A stretch of 64,000 nt of DNA from CAVPCY01 sp963770765 (GCA_963770765.1 CAVYQS010000012.1:186001-250000); one strand, 5' to 3'. Counted from the first letter of the stretch, positions 1 through 9,536 are shown. The notes: generated by a model not told the origin, from the sequence alone. Made by a program: numbers and translations.

Positions 1-874
1 GCAGGATCATCGCGCACCCGCGCTCCTCGGCGAAGCGTGCGATGCGCTGGTCCTGATCGGTGAGTCCGATGGTCGAGTCGATGACGAGCAGCGCCACGTG
101 GGCACGGTCGATCGCGCGCATCGCGCGCACGAAACCGTAGTACTCGACGTCTTCGTCGATGAGCGACTTGCGCCGTATGCCCGCGGTGTCCACCAGACGG
201 AAGGTCGTGCCATCCTTCTCGAAGGTCATGTCGATCGCGTCACGCGTCGTCCCGGCGACGTCACTGACGATCGAGCGCTCCTTGCCCACCAGCTGATTGA
301 GCAGAGAGGACTTGCCGGCGTTGGGCCGCCCGATGATCGCGACGTTGATGACGCCCTCGTCGGTCTCAGGCTCACTCGACGGCAGGACCTTCACGATCTC
401 GTCGAGCAGGTCGCCGGTTCCGTTGCCGTGAGTCGCACTCACAGGCCAGGGTGTGTCGAGGCCCAGCGACCAGAAGTCGTAGGTCTCTTCCGTGCTGCCG
501 GGGTTATCGACCTTGTTCACCACGAGGAAGACCGGTTTGCGCGTCCGCTTGAGGATGCGCGCGACCTCTTCGTCGTCGGGGGCGAGTCCCGTCTTGCCGT
601 CAACGAGGAAGATGATGGCTTCCGCCTCGTCGGTCGCCATGAGTGCCTGCGTGCGGATGGAGGTCTGGAACGCATCGGTGTTCCCGGCCTCGATCCCGCC
701 GGTGTCGATGAGCATGAAGTCGACCCCGTTCCAGTCGGCACGGTGGTAACTGCGATCACGCGTCACACCGCGCGCCTCGTGGACGATGGCGTCGGATCCT
801 TGGGCGAGTCGGTTCACGAAGGTGGACTTGCCCACGTTGGGGCGTCCGACGACTGCGACGATGGGAAGCGGCAT
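1..874 (-). CDS. der: Ribosome assembly GTPase Der (EngA), C-terminus outside window
   Basis: Essential GTPase with two tandem G domains that acts in maturation of the large ribosomal subunit. Only the N-terminal 291 codons are present; the gene runs off the left edge, so the end of the second G domain and the KH-like domain are not seen. Visible motifs are P-loops GRPNVGKS (residues 10-17) and GRPNAGKS (182-189), the DTGG and DTAG switch motifs and the NKVD base-recognition motif. The ATG at 874 lies 14 bases after the DUF512 stop, so it is the last visible gene of a long leftward unit. In mycobacteria cmk and der are also neighbours. Confidence 0.96.
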   Translation of the reverse strand, partial: MPLPIVAVVGRPNVGKSTFVNRLAQGSDAIVHEARGVTRDRSYHRADWNGVDFMLIDTGGIEAGNTDAFQTSIRTQALMATDEAEAIIFLVDGKTGLAPDDEEVARILKRTRKPVFLVVNKVDNPGSTEETYDFWSLGLDTPWPVSATHGNGTGDLLDEIVKVLPSSEPETDEGVINVAIIGRPNAGKSSLLNQLVGKERSIVSDVAGTTRDAIDMTFEKDGTTFRLVDTAGIRRKSLIDEDVEYYGFVRAMRAIDRAHVALLVIDSTIGLTDQDQRIARFAEERGCAMIL

Positions 875-888
875 GGCCGCGTCACTCC

Positions 889-2271
889 TTATGCTTGTGC
901 GGGCGGGTTCCGGGCCACACCGATGAGGCCGTCCAGCAGTCCCGCGGCGTCGCAGGATACCACACGGAGGTCGGCGCCGCTTGCACGGCGGAGGTCCTCG
1001 ACACTCATGTCATCGAGCGTGAGCCCGTCGGCGTTGAGTATCACGTCGGGCACGATGTAGGCGCTCGGTCGGCGTGAAGAACCGCGGTCCGCGGTGACGG
1101 CGGAGACCAGGTCGGCACCGGTGAGCAGACCGGTGACCCCGACGTTCCCGCCGAAGAACCGGTTGGGCACGGCGAGCAACCTGACGCGTCCGGCGGCATC
1201 GCAGGCGTTGAGCGCTCCGGCGATCGTGGTCGCGGCCATGACGCCCGTCACGATGGTGACCGCCTCGGACTCGGCGGGCAGCGCACGCACGGCTTCCGTC
1301 AGCGGCTCACGGAGAGCGCCGACCTCATCGGCGAGACTGCGCACGAGTCCGATCCCGTTCTCGTACTGCGGGTAGTCGTCGTACCACTCGGCGGTCGGGA
1401 ACGGGGCCTTGGCGTTGAGGTAGAACTCGTCGGCCAGGTGCACCCACGTGACGCCATCGCGCTCCCGCGACCCGAACTGCCACCTCTGCACCTGCTGGAT
1501 GACCATCGCCGCGCTGACCGGGTCGTTGTAGCTCGCCGAGAAGCGCTCCTGGTGTCTCGTGTAGCCGAGCGGCACGATGCCGACCGACACGATGCCTTCC
1601 CGTTCGGCCAGCCACGTGAGGCTGCGGTCGAGATGCTCGGCGTCGTTGACTCCGGGCACGAGCACGATCTGCGCGTGCAGGTCGATCCCCTCGTCGAGAA
1701 GCTGGTCGATACGTTCGAGCGCCCGGTCCTCTCTGGCGCACACGAGGCTCCCGCGCACGTCAGGCTCGACCGCGTGCACGGACACGTAGAGCGGCGACAG
1801 GTGCTGTTCGGAGATCCGCACGACGTCTGCGTCGCTGAGGTTCGTGAGCGTCACGAAGTTGCCTTGCAGGAAGGAGAGCCTGAAGTCGTCATCGCGCAGG
1901 TAGAGGGCCTTGCGCATACCCCCGGGCAGTTGCGTCATGAAGCAGAACACGCAGGTGTTGCCGCACGTGCGGATGCCGTCGAACACAGCGTCGGCGAAGT
2001 CGATCCCCCACGGCGTTCCCGGCTCTCGCTGCAGGTTCACGCTGCGGGCGTCGCCGGAGCTCGATACCACCGAGAGCGTGACCGCATCCGAATCGGTGTA
2101 CCACTGCCAGTCCACGACATCGTCGACAGCCGAGCCGTCGACGGCGACCACCCGGTCCCCCGCGAGGAGACCCGCTCGATCCGCGGGAGATGACGGCACG
2201 ACGGCGGCGATGAGGCCGCCCCTCGACTCGGGGTGCTCGGTGGGAGCGTACTGTGCCCGGGCAGCGGTCAC
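889..2271 (-). CDS. DUF512 family radical SAM/PDZ-like protein
   Basis: A 460-residue protein with an N-terminal PDZ-like segment (about residues 18-80), a radical SAM-like cluster motif CGNTCVFC (Cys 103, 107, 110) and the C-terminal DUF512 region with its NRFFGGNVGVTG motif. The family is conserved next to der in many Gram-positives and cyanobacteria; its reaction is not established. I chose the GTG at 2271 because it overlaps the ispH stop as GTGA; an in-frame extension to 2367 would lie entirely within ispH. An iron-sulfur oxidoreductase role is inferred from the cysteine motif only. Confidence 0.88.
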   Translation of the reverse strand: MTAARAQYAPTEHPESRGGLIAAVVPSSPADRAGLLAGDRVVAVDGSAVDDVVDWQWYTDSDAVTLSVVSSSGDARSVNLQREPGTPWGIDFADAVFDGIRTCGNTCVFCFMTQLPGGMRKALYLRDDDFRLSFLQGNFVTLTNLSDADVVRISEQHLSPLYVSVHAVEPDVRGSLVCAREDRALERIDQLLDEGIDLHAQIVLVPGVNDAEHLDRSLTWLAEREGIVSVGIVPLGYTRHQERFSASYNDPVSAAMVIQQVQRWQFGSRERDGVTWVHLADEFYLNAKAPFPTAEWYDDYPQYENGIGLVRSLADEVGALREPLTEAVRALPAESEAVTIVTGVMAATTIAGALNACDAAGRVRLLAVPNRFFGGNVGVTGLLTGADLVSAVTADRGSSRRPSAYIVPDVILNADGLTLDDMSVEDLRRASGADLRVVSCDAAGLLDGLIGVARNPPAQA

Positions 2272-3101
2272 TTCATCGCCTCGATGGCGCTGATGACCCC
2301 CCGCATCTGCCTGTCGGGGGTCGACGCTCCCGCAGCGACACCGGCGATCTGAGCCCCCTCGAACCATGCGGGGTCGAGGTCGTCGGCGGTCTCGACGTGG
2401 TGGGTCCTCGTGTTGGCTTCTCGGCAGATCTCGACGAGGCGGGTCGTGTTGCCGGAGTTGTGCCCCCCGACCACCACCACGACATCGACGCTCTCGGCCA
2501 GCTCGGCTGCGGAGCGCTGCCTCTTGGCCGTCGCCGAGCAGATCGTGTTGTACACCCTGAGCTCGGTCACCCGCGGCATGAGGGCGTCGACGACCTCGTT
2601 GAGCAACTCTTGAGACTGCGTGGTCTGAACGACGACGCCGACGCGGCGCGACCCCAAACGCTCGGGCAGCTCGGAGGCGTTCTCGACCACGATCGCCTCC
2701 CCGCCTGCATGCGCCATGATGCCCTCCACCTCAGGGTGGTCGGCCTCCCCCACGATGACGACGGTATACCCGTCGCGCCGCAGCTCACCAGCGGCGTCAT
2801 GGGCCTTGCTGACATGCGGGCAGGTCGCATCCACGACGTCGAGGCCCTTGTCTTCGGCTGCGGCGATGATAGCCGGATCCACTCCGTGACTGCGGATCAC
2901 CAGGGTGCCCGAATCGACCTCGTCCAGGCAGCCGGCGACCTCGACGCCACGTGCGCGCAGCGCCTCGACCGCCTGGGGGTTGTGGATCAGAGGGCCGAGT
3001 GTGTGTACCGCCGTGCCCTTCCCAGCCGCCTCATCGGCGAGCTTGAGCGCCCGTTCGACCCCATAACACACGCCTGCATAGCGAGCGACTTCGACCTTCA
3101 T
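2268..3101 (-). CDS. ispH: 4-hydroxy-3-methylbut-2-enyl diphosphate reductase IspH
   Basis: Last step of the MEP isoprenoid pathway: reductive dehydroxylation of HMBPP to isopentenyl and dimethylallyl diphosphate. The 277-residue length is typical. The three cluster-binding cysteines are visible as AGVCYG (Cys12), DATCPH (Cys94) and NTICSA (Cys188), with the substrate-contacting SHG and HPE motifs. It abuts plsC and overlaps the DUF512 start by four bases. Together with dxs near 58-60 kb it shows that this organism uses the MEP route. Confidence 0.96.
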   Translation of the reverse strand: MKVEVARYAGVCYGVERALKLADEAAGKGTAVHTLGPLIHNPQAVEALRARGVEVAGCLDEVDSGTLVIRSHGVDPAIIAAAEDKGLDVVDATCPHVSKAHDAAGELRRDGYTVVIVGEADHPEVEGIMAHAGGEAIVVENASELPERLGSRRVGVVVQTTQSQELLNEVVDALMPRVTELRVYNTICSATAKRQRSAAELAESVDVVVVVGGHNSGNTTRLVEICREANTRTHHVETADDLDPAWFEGAQIAGVAAGASTPDRQMRGVISAIEAMK

Positions 3102-3779
3102 CTAGCGCGCTCCTCTCGCCATGTCGCGCTCATGTGCGATACGGACCATCAGCTCGGCGGTCAGTGACTCCATACGCTCCTTGCGCCCACCTACGAAGCT
3201 CTCGGGCTGAAGCGGTTCCCCGAATCGGATGGTCACTTTCGGGAATCGTGGCAGCCTGGCCCCTCGAGGAAGCGCTCTGTCAGTGCCGGCGATCCCCACG
3301 GGAACGACCGGGACCGATGCTCTGAGTGCGATGAACGATACGCCTTGGTGTGCCTCACCCAGCTCATCCGAAGCACGGTGCCCGCGTGTCCCTTCAGGAA
3401 ACATACCCACGAGCTCCCCACCGGCCAGCAGTATCGTGGCGTTGGAGATCATGGCGCGGTCGGCCGTACCCCTCTCGACGGGGAGCGCCCAGAAGTGGTC
3501 GAGCGCCCAGCCCAGCCAACCGGTCTGCCACAGCTCTGCCTTCGCGACGAAGTGCACGGGGCGAGGTGATGCACACCACAGCAGGGCGGGATCGAGGTAG
3601 CTCACGTGGTTGCCGGCGAGCAACGCACCGCCAGCGGGAATGTTCTCCAGGCCCTCGATTCGAGTGCGGTAGACCGCGAGCAGCACCTTGCCGACGGTCG
3701 CGCGCAAGAAGCGCGCGAGTGCCCACCCGGGTGAGTCGGGACCGGAAGCGGGCTTGCCACGCAGGTCGGCCGAGCTCAC
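3102..3779 (-). CDS. plsC: 1-acyl-sn-glycerol-3-phosphate acyltransferase
   Basis: Acylates lysophosphatidic acid in phospholipid synthesis at the inner face of the membrane. The 225-residue protein carries the acyltransferase HX4D motif in NHVSYLD (His58, Asp63) and the FPEGTRG motif (127-133). A hydrophobic stretch around residues 22-38 may anchor it. It overlaps cmk by four bases and directly precedes ispH; cmk-plsC-ispH is a common Gram-positive order. Exact acceptor specificity cannot be read from the sequence. Confidence 0.92.
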   Translation of the reverse strand: MSSADLRGKPASGPDSPGWALARFLRATVGKVLLAVYRTRIEGLENIPAGGALLAGNHVSYLDPALLWCASPRPVHFVAKAELWQTGWLGWALDHFWALPVERGTADRAMISNATILLAGGELVGMFPEGTRGHRASDELGEAHQGVSFIALRASVPVVPVGIAGTDRALPRGARLPRFPKVTIRFGEPLQPESFVGGRKERMESLTAELMVRIAHERDMARGAR

Positions 3780-4447
3780 GTGCGCGCCTGGTGCGCCAGC
3801 AGCGCGATACGCTCGATGACCTGCTCGACCGAGAGCCCGGTGGTATCGAGGATCACGGCGTCGTCCGCGGCGGCGAGTGGAGCGACGGGCCGCGACGAGT
3901 CGGCCTCGTCTCGGCGCATGATCGAGTCATGCACCTCCTGCGCGTCGACCTCGAGTCCGTTCTGCGCTTGCTGCAACGCGCGTCTGCGGGCCCGCTCCTC
4001 GGGCGTGGCGGTCAGGTACACCTTGACCTCGGCGTCCGGAAAGACCACCGTCCCTATGTCGCGGCCCTCGACCACGATGTCTTCTCCCTCGCTCAGATGA
4101 CGCTGCTGCGCCACCATCGCGATCCTCACTCTGGGAAGCCGAGCCACCGAGCTCACGGCGTCATCGACTTCAGGACTCCGAATAGCGCCGGTCACGTCGT
4201 GCTCGGCGATGAACACCCGCGAGGGAAGCGACTCGCCCGGCTCGTGGGCGAAGCGCACGACATCTGACTCGGCGATCGCCACCACGGCGTCTTCGTCTGC
4301 CGGGGAGACTCCCCGCGTCAGCGCCCTCCACGCCACCGCGCGATACATCGCACCGGTGTCCAGGTAGTGGAAGCCCATCGCCTCTGCGACGAGTTTGGCA
4401 ACGGTCGACTTCCCGGAGCCGGCGGGCCCGTCTATCGCGATGATCAT
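3776..4447 (-). CDS. cmk: Cytidylate kinase
   Basis: Phosphorylates CMP and dCMP to the diphosphates. The 223-residue protein has the P-loop GPAGSGKST (7-15), the DTGAMYR CMP-binding motif and the GRDIGT motif of bacterial Cmk. It follows aroA in the same direction with a gap of about 50 bases and overlaps plsC as ATGA. Confidence 0.96.
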   Translation of the reverse strand: MIIAIDGPAGSGKSTVAKLVAEAMGFHYLDTGAMYRAVAWRALTRGVSPADEDAVVAIAESDVVRFAHEPGESLPSRVFIAEHDVTGAIRSPEVDDAVSSVARLPRVRIAMVAQQRHLSEGEDIVVEGRDIGTVVFPDAEVKVYLTATPEERARRRALQQAQNGLEVDAQEVHDSIMRRDEADSSRPVAPLAAADDAVILDTTGLSVEQVIERIALLAHQART

Positions 4448-4498
4448 GTCCGCTGGTCCGCTTCCGTCCGAGGGTGCGTTTCGACGACCGAGATTGTA

Positions 4499-5809
4499 CT
4501 ACGCGAGCAAGGACTCCACGTCCGCCGAGAAACCCGGATAGCTCACCTCGACGGCATCGAAACGGGCGATCTCGACCGGTCCGCACGCGACCATCCCGGC
4601 GAGCGCCCACGTCATCGCGAGCCGATGGTCGCCCAGCGAATCGAGCTGCGCGGCGGTCAGATCGGAGGGCCCGTCCACCTCAAGCCAGTCCGGCCCGCTT
4701 CGCGCGCGAACACCGAGCGCCTTCAGGCCGAGGCAGACCGCGTCCAACCGGTCGCTCTCCTTGACTCGCAGCTCCCCCACGCCCTCGAAGCGCGTCGTGC
4801 CGTGAGCGGTTGCAGCGACCAGAGCGAGTACCGGCACCTCGTCGACCATCGACGGAACCTCGGAAGCTGCGACCGCGCAGCCGCGCAAGTCAGGCGAGTA
4901 GCTCACCCTGATCGTTCCCACGGGTTCAGCACCCGCTTCCTCATCGATCGTGGCAACGAGGTCCGCGCCCATGCGCTGGAGCACCCGCGCGAATCCGACA
5001 CGCGTTTCGTTGAGCGACACGCCGGGGATCTCGACGGAGCTGCCGGGCACCATGGCTGCAGCAGCCGCGATGAACGCCGCCGATGAGGGATCGCCCGGCA
5101 CCGCCACCGTGGTGGCCGCCAGCAGTTGCGGTCCGCACAGCGATGCCGACCGGTTCTCCGGGTCGGACTTGAGCGATATCCCGAACGCCGGGAGCAGCCT
5201 CTCGGTGTGATCGCGGCTGCGCGCCGGCTCCACCACCCTCACTCCTCCGCCCGCGCGGAGCCCCGCGAGCAGTACGGCCGTCTTGACCTGCGCCGACGCT
5301 ACCGGCGACGAGAAAGAGTACGGCTTGAGCGTTGCGCTCCCGTGCACGGTGACCGGCAGTGTGCCCCCGGGACCCGTCTCGAAGCGCGCCCCCATCGCTG
5401 TGAGCGGTTCGGTCACGCGACTCATAGGCCTGCGCGAGAGTGACGCGTCCCCCACCAACGTGGCCGTGATGGGCCAACCCGCAAGCACGCCCATGAGCAG
5501 GCGCGCGGTGGTTCCCGAGTTGCCGCAGTCGACCGGCGCGGTCGGCTGTCGCGGGCCACTCGCACCCCAGCCTGTGATGGTCCCCGCCAACGAGCCGTCC
5601 GGCTGTGCGGTGAGCTCGACGGCAGCGCCGAGCGCCCCGACCGCACCGACCGTGGAGCGGACGTCGGCGGAGTCCAGGACGCCGCTGAGCGTCGATACGC
5701 CTTCGGCCATGGCTGCGAACAACACCGCGCGATGGGAAAGCGACTTGTCGCCCGGCACGCGAACGGTGCCGCGCAACGGCGCGGAGCCGGGGCCGTACGT
5801 TCGGTTCAC
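4499..5809 (-). CDS. aroA: 3-phosphoshikimate 1-carboxyvinyltransferase (EPSP synthase)
   Basis: Sixth step of the shikimate pathway, joining shikimate 3-phosphate and phosphoenolpyruvate. The 436-residue protein starts with the substrate-binding motif PGDKSLSHRA (Lys22) and contains the family motifs DCGNSGTTARLL and LRVKESDR. It overlaps tyrA by four bases, forming a hisC-like/tyrA/aroA aromatic amino acid block. Confidence 0.96.
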   Translation of the reverse strand: MNRTYGPGSAPLRGTVRVPGDKSLSHRAVLFAAMAEGVSTLSGVLDSADVRSTVGAVGALGAAVELTAQPDGSLAGTITGWGASGPRQPTAPVDCGNSGTTARLLMGVLAGWPITATLVGDASLSRRPMSRVTEPLTAMGARFETGPGGTLPVTVHGSATLKPYSFSSPVASAQVKTAVLLAGLRAGGGVRVVEPARSRDHTERLLPAFGISLKSDPENRSASLCGPQLLAATTVAVPGDPSSAAFIAAAAAMVPGSSVEIPGVSLNETRVGFARVLQRMGADLVATIDEEAGAEPVGTIRVSYSPDLRGCAVAASEVPSMVDEVPVLALVAATAHGTTRFEGVGELRVKESDRLDAVCLGLKALGVRARSGPDWLEVDGPSDLTAAQLDSLGDHRLAMTWALAGMVACGPVEIARFDAVEVSYPGFSADVESLLA

Positions 5810-6957
5810 AGTTCCTCCTCCGCCTGTGCGAGTGGTGTGAACCGTGGTTCGTAGCCCAGCGCGTCAAGGTCGGCCGCCAGACGAGTCAGATCGCCCTCAT
5901 CGGTGAGAACGAGTACGAGGAGCGCCCGATCCTCAGTCTCGTGATCGATGTCGATGCCCTCGATGTTGCATCCCGCCCTGGAGACCGCACCGGTGATCTC
6001 GGCGACCACGCCGGGGCTGTCTCCCATCGGCACGACGAGTTCCGTGAGCGCGGCGGTCGCCGGTACCCACTGAGCGGGCAGCGAACGCCGGACCTCGGCG
6101 GCACCCGACAGCCACGCGGTGATCGCCGCGGCGTCGCGGGCGCGCACTCGAACCTCGAACTCCCGCAGCACCTCGCGCAGCTCCGAGAGGCCCGCAGCGA
6201 GCGCATCGGCGTTGTCCAGGCAGATGCCGGTCCAGAGGTCCGGCGATCCCGCGGCGATGCGGGTCGTGTCCTTGAAACCGCCTGCCGCAAGCCGCATCAG
6301 CTCTCCGCCCTCGCCGGCGTGCGCGGCGGCGAGGTCGACGAGCGCGGCCGCGGCGACATGGGGGACATGGCTCACGATGGCGACAGACTCATCGTGGGCC
6401 TTCGCGTCGACAGAGATCACCCGAGCGCCTACAGCGCTCACAAGCGCGTGCACCTGACGGTATGCCTCAGGATCGGTGTCGTCGGCGGGTGTGAGCAGCC
6501 AGTAGACTCCACCGAACAGGTCGGCCTTCGACGCGGTGACTCCACTTCGCTCGCTTCCCGCCATGGGGTGGCCGCCCACGAACCGCTCGGGGCGCGCGAG
6601 AAGTGACTTCGCCGCCGCAAGCACCGCGCTCTTCGTGGAGGCGACGTCGGTGACGACCCCATCGAAGCCGGCTGAGCCAAGCCGCGCGAGCCACTCGATC
6701 GCGAAGCGCGCGGGTGTCGCGACGACCACAAGGTCGGCACCACCGGACGCCAGCCACGAGCATGCTCCCGCCTCATCGGGCCCCGAGATCTCATCGGCGA
6801 CGCCGTTCTCAAGCGCCCACGCCAGCGCATCGGGGTCTGTGTCGATGGCGAGCACGCGGGGCGGATCGGGGAGAACCTTGAGCGCACGGGCGAAAGAACC
6901 GCCGATGAGCCCGATCCCGATCACTGCGACGCGCTCGAACGCGCCCGGCGAAACCAT
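5806..6957 (-). CDS. tyrA: Prephenate dehydrogenase with C-terminal ACT domain
   Basis: Oxidative decarboxylation of prephenate (or arogenate) in tyrosine synthesis. The 383-residue protein has an N-terminal NAD-binding fold with GIGLIGG (14-20), the catalytic-region motif GGHPMAGSE and a C-terminal ACT domain (roughly 310-375, beginning near GDSPGVVAEI), which in this family mediates feedback control by tyrosine. Start ATG at 6957 follows the stop of the 60-residue gene with no gap, so translation is probably coupled. Confidence 0.95.
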   Translation of the reverse strand: MVSPGAFERVAVIGIGLIGGSFARALKVLPDPPRVLAIDTDPDALAWALENGVADEISGPDEAGACSWLASGGADLVVVATPARFAIEWLARLGSAGFDGVVTDVASTKSAVLAAAKSLLARPERFVGGHPMAGSERSGVTASKADLFGGVYWLLTPADDTDPEAYRQVHALVSAVGARVISVDAKAHDESVAIVSHVPHVAAAALVDLAAAHAGEGGELMRLAAGGFKDTTRIAAGSPDLWTGICLDNADALAAGLSELREVLREFEVRVRARDAAAITAWLSGAAEVRRSLPAQWVPATAALTELVVPMGDSPGVVAEITGAVSRAGCNIEGIDIDHETEDRALLVLVLTDEGDLTRLAADLDALGYEPRFTPLAQAEEEL

Positions 6958-7140
6958 CTACGACACCTCCAAGTGCTTGATCTCGGTACCGAAGAAGCGC
7001 GCGGTCGAGTCCATCGGGCCGGCGACCACCGCCGGCGAGAGCGAGTGCGACAGCCGCGCTTCGACTCCCGCATCCTGCAACAGTGCGACAACGTGGTCGA
7101 TATCGGGCCGGGACGTGTGGTCCCGCATGACTCCCAACAT
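6958..7140 (-). CDS. Short protein resembling the N-terminal regulatory domain of DAHP synthase
   Basis: A 60-residue protein directly upstream of tyrA (TAG and ATG adjacent) and downstream of the hisC-like gene. Its pattern, MLGVMRD then a helix around DIDHVVALLQDAGVEA followed by a strand AVVAGP, resembles the ferredoxin-like domain at the N-terminus of type I-beta DAHP synthases, but no catalytic domain follows and the tail of that domain is shorter than usual. No alternative family is recognised. Its position inside an aromatic amino acid operon supports a regulatory role; this is inference from pattern and context. Confidence 0.55.
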   Translation of the reverse strand: MLGVMRDHTSRPDIDHVVALLQDAGVEARLSHSLSPAVVAGPMDSTARFFGTEIKHLEVS

Positions 7141-7213
7141 GGTCGCTCTCTCCTCGCGTATGCAGCGTCGCGACTGCGGACCGATCGGCCGCGGCGCGGC
7201 CGCCTCGCGCTGG

Positions 7214-8315
7214 CTACAGCGAGCCGAGTGAAGCGACGGCCGCCTCGAACGCAGCGATCGTCGCCCTCGTGTCCTCAGGAGTACCGATACCCACCCGCAA
7301 CGCCGGCGCAGTGCCGAAGTCCCGGACGATTATCCCGTGAGACAGCAGGGTCTCGAAGACTTCGACCGGCTTCTCCGTCAGCATGTAGACGAAGTTCGTC
7401 TCTGACGGCACGTATGAGATGCCGAGCCGGTCGAAGCACTCGTACAGATACGCCTTCTGTTCCTGGTTCTTGCGGCGGCGACGCTCAACCTCGGCCTCGT
7501 TCGACCAAGGAGTAGTACGCACCGACCTGGGCGACGGTATTGACGTTGAACGGTTCGCGGACCTTGTTGATCGCGGCGACCATCGCAGGCGGGAAGACAC
7601 CGTAGCCGACACGAAGCCCGGCCAGCGAGTAGATCTTCGAGAAGGTTCGCAGCACGCCAAGCGGCCTCGCACCGTCGAACCATTCGAGCGCGTCGGGGTA
7701 GAGCCCGCTCGTGACGTATTCGAAGTACGCTTCGTCGACGACCACGAGCACGTGTTCAGGAACGGCGCTCATGAACCGCGCGAATGCCTCGCGCTCGTAG
7801 ATGGTGCCGGTCGGATTGTTGGGGTTGCACAGGAATACGATGCGCGTGCGCTCCGTGATGGCCGCCAACATCGCATCGAGGTCGTGCACGTGGCCGGGGG
7901 CCAAAGGCACCTTCACTGCAGTGGCGCCGGTGAGTTGCGCCACCATGGGGTAGACCACGAAGCTGGGCCAGGCGAACACGACCTCATCACCCGGGCGCAG
8001 AACCGCCTGCGCGACGAGACGGATGAGCTCGTTACTGCCGTTGCCGACGACCACGTTCTCGGCCGAGACCCCAAGCGACGCCGCGAGCCGGTCCTTGAGC
8101 ACACGAGCGGCTCCGTCGGGATAGACGTTGAGGCGAGACAGAACCGCGTGCATCGCCTCAAGGGCCTCGGGGAACGGCCCGTACGGATTCTCGTTGCTGG
8201 AGAGCTTGCGGATGACGTCGTGTCCGCTGCGCTCGCGGACCTCAGACGCACGCAGACCCGGTGCGTACGGCACCATCGGCGCGACTTCTTCTCGGATGAG
8301 GGTGTCCCAGTCCAA
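7214..8315 (-). CDS. hisC: Histidinol-phosphate/aromatic aminotransferase (HisC family), frameshifted in this sequence
   Basis: PLP-dependent class I/II aminotransferase acting on histidinol phosphate or aromatic 2-oxo acids. Residues 1-276 are read in one frame (NPNNPTG 164-170, PLP lysine 227 in FSKIYS) and the C-terminal 90 in another, joined near 7500. The span is 3n+1 bases; dropping one base of the TT at 7500-7501 restores a continuous protein of 366 residues reading VDEAEVERR across the joint. Start is TTG at 8315, supported by AAAGG six bases upstream. Being next to tyrA and aroA, it may serve tyrosine/phenylalanine as well as or instead of histidine synthesis. Confidence 0.88.
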
Positions 8316-8439
8316 CGTAGGCCTTTCGCATAGATCGCGTCACATGAGTCTGTGGTCGACTCCTGGTGTGCCGACGATTGTGGCTCATGAGAACGGGACG
8401 TACAAGGGGCGGCGCGGCCGAGCGGCCGGGAGCGTACGG

Positions 8440-8718
8440 CTAGAAGAGAGAGTCGTCGGGCGCCCCGAACACCGCTGCGACAGCGGCGTCCTCGACGCCT
8501 TCGATCTCGACGGTCTTGACCCGTGCCGAGTGACCCCTGACCACGCGCACTCGGGACTTGGGAACGCCGAGAGCGGCCGCGAGGGTCCGCTCCACCGACG
8601 CGTTCGCCTTACCCCCCTCGGGCGCGGCGGTCACCTTCACTCGGAGCTCGGAGCCACGCCAGCCGGCAACCTCGTCCTTGCCCGACTTCGGCGTGACATG
8701 CACGACGATACGGGCCAC
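8440..8718 (-). CDS. DUF167 (YggU-like) family protein
   Basis: A 92-residue small protein matching the DUF167/YggU family: an N-terminal VHVTPKSGKDEV, then RVKVTAAPEGGKAN, the most conserved part of the family, and RVVRGHSAR. Function is unknown; the fold is small alpha/beta. It begins five bases after the divIVA stop and often accompanies yggT in genomes, as here. The 124 bases between it and the hisC-like gene hold no clear promoter or terminator. Confidence 0.88.
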   Translation of the reverse strand: MARIVVHVTPKSGKDEVAGWRGSELRVKVTAAPEGGKANASVERTLAAALGVPKSRVRVVRGHSARVKTVEIEGVEDAAVAAVFGAPDDSLF

Positions 8719-8723
8719 CTGCG

Positions 8724-9536
8724 TCAGTCGATCTCCTCGATGTCCATGTCGTCCTCACGCTCTCCCAGATGACGCAGTCCCGGTAGCGTGAACTCCGACG
8801 GTTCCACGAGCTTGACATCTTCAGGGATGTCCGGTGAATCGACCTCTCCGAGCGTGACCGACTGAACGAAGCCGGCAGCGGGCGGCTCGTTCTCGTAGGC
8901 AGCCACTATCGGTGCCGCCGGGGTCTCGTGCTCGATGCGGGCCGCCGGTTCTGGAGCGGTGACCGGTTCAACCGGCACGAACGGTTCCGGGGACACGAAC
9001 ATGGGCGCCACGGGCGGCTCTGTCGCGCGTACGACGACATCTCCCTCGACGCCCTCACCGGTCTCGCCCAAGAGGACCTGCACGTCGTCGGGCAAGGCCA
9101 CCTCGGAGATCGAACGCTGGTGCTCGTCGAGAACGGCCTTGAACCTGGCGCGGAACTCCTCTTCGGCCTGCTTGATGCGCACGAGTTCTGAAGTCACTTG
9201 CTGCTTGCGCGCGAGCGCGTTGTGGATGATCTCCTTGGCCTTGATCTCGGCATCTCGCACAACGGAGTCAGCCTCGGCGCGCGCCTTGTTGCGCATGTCC
9301 TCGCCGGCCGTCTGAGCGGAGATTATCGCGTTGTTGACCGCGCTCTCCTTGATCTCGAAGTCGCGGATGCGCGTAGTGGCCGTCTGAAGCTGCTCGCTCA
9401 GATCGATGTTCTCCTTCAGAAGCCGCTCGAACTCATCAGCGACCTCATCGAGGAACTTGTCGACCTCTTCTTCGGCGTATCCGCGCAGGGAGTGCCTGAA
9501 CTCCTTGTGGTGGATGTCGAGTGAGGTGAGCTTCAT
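8724..9536 (-). CDS. divIVA: DivIVA domain cell-pole protein
   Basis: Coiled-coil protein that binds negatively curved membrane at poles and septa; in actinobacteria (Wag31) it directs polar growth. The 270-residue protein opens with the DivIVA lipid-binding domain (LTSLDIHHKEF, then RGYAEEEVDKFLDEV) followed by long heptad-rich helices to about residue 150. The tail (about 160-270) is rich in Pro, Val and Glu and low in complexity. It is encoded after yggT, the usual position at the end of the ylm-type cluster. Confidence 0.93.
   Translation of the reverse strand: MKLTSLDIHHKEFRHSLRGYAEEEVDKFLDEVADEFERLLKENIDLSEQLQTATTRIRDFEIKESAVNNAIISAQTAGEDMRNKARAEADSVVRDAEIKAKEIIHNALARKQQVTSELVRIKQAEEEFRARFKAVLDEHQRSISEVALPDDVQVLLGETGEGVEGDVVVRATEPPVAPMFVSPEPFVPVEPVTAPEPAARIEHETPAAPIVAAYENEPPAAGFVQSVTLGEVDSPDIPEDVKLVEPSEFTLPGLRHLGEREDDMDIEEID

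Noticed and set aside
98..1060. Long plus-strand open frame (320 codons) opposite der and DUF512
   Set aside because: Antisense shadow of two strongly recognised genes, Arg/Asp-rich, with no family features; typical of high-GC DNA.
8377..8405. TTGTAC-17-CACAAT as a hisC promoter
   Set aside because: Only half of the bases match the consensus in each hexamer; expected by chance in a gap of this length.
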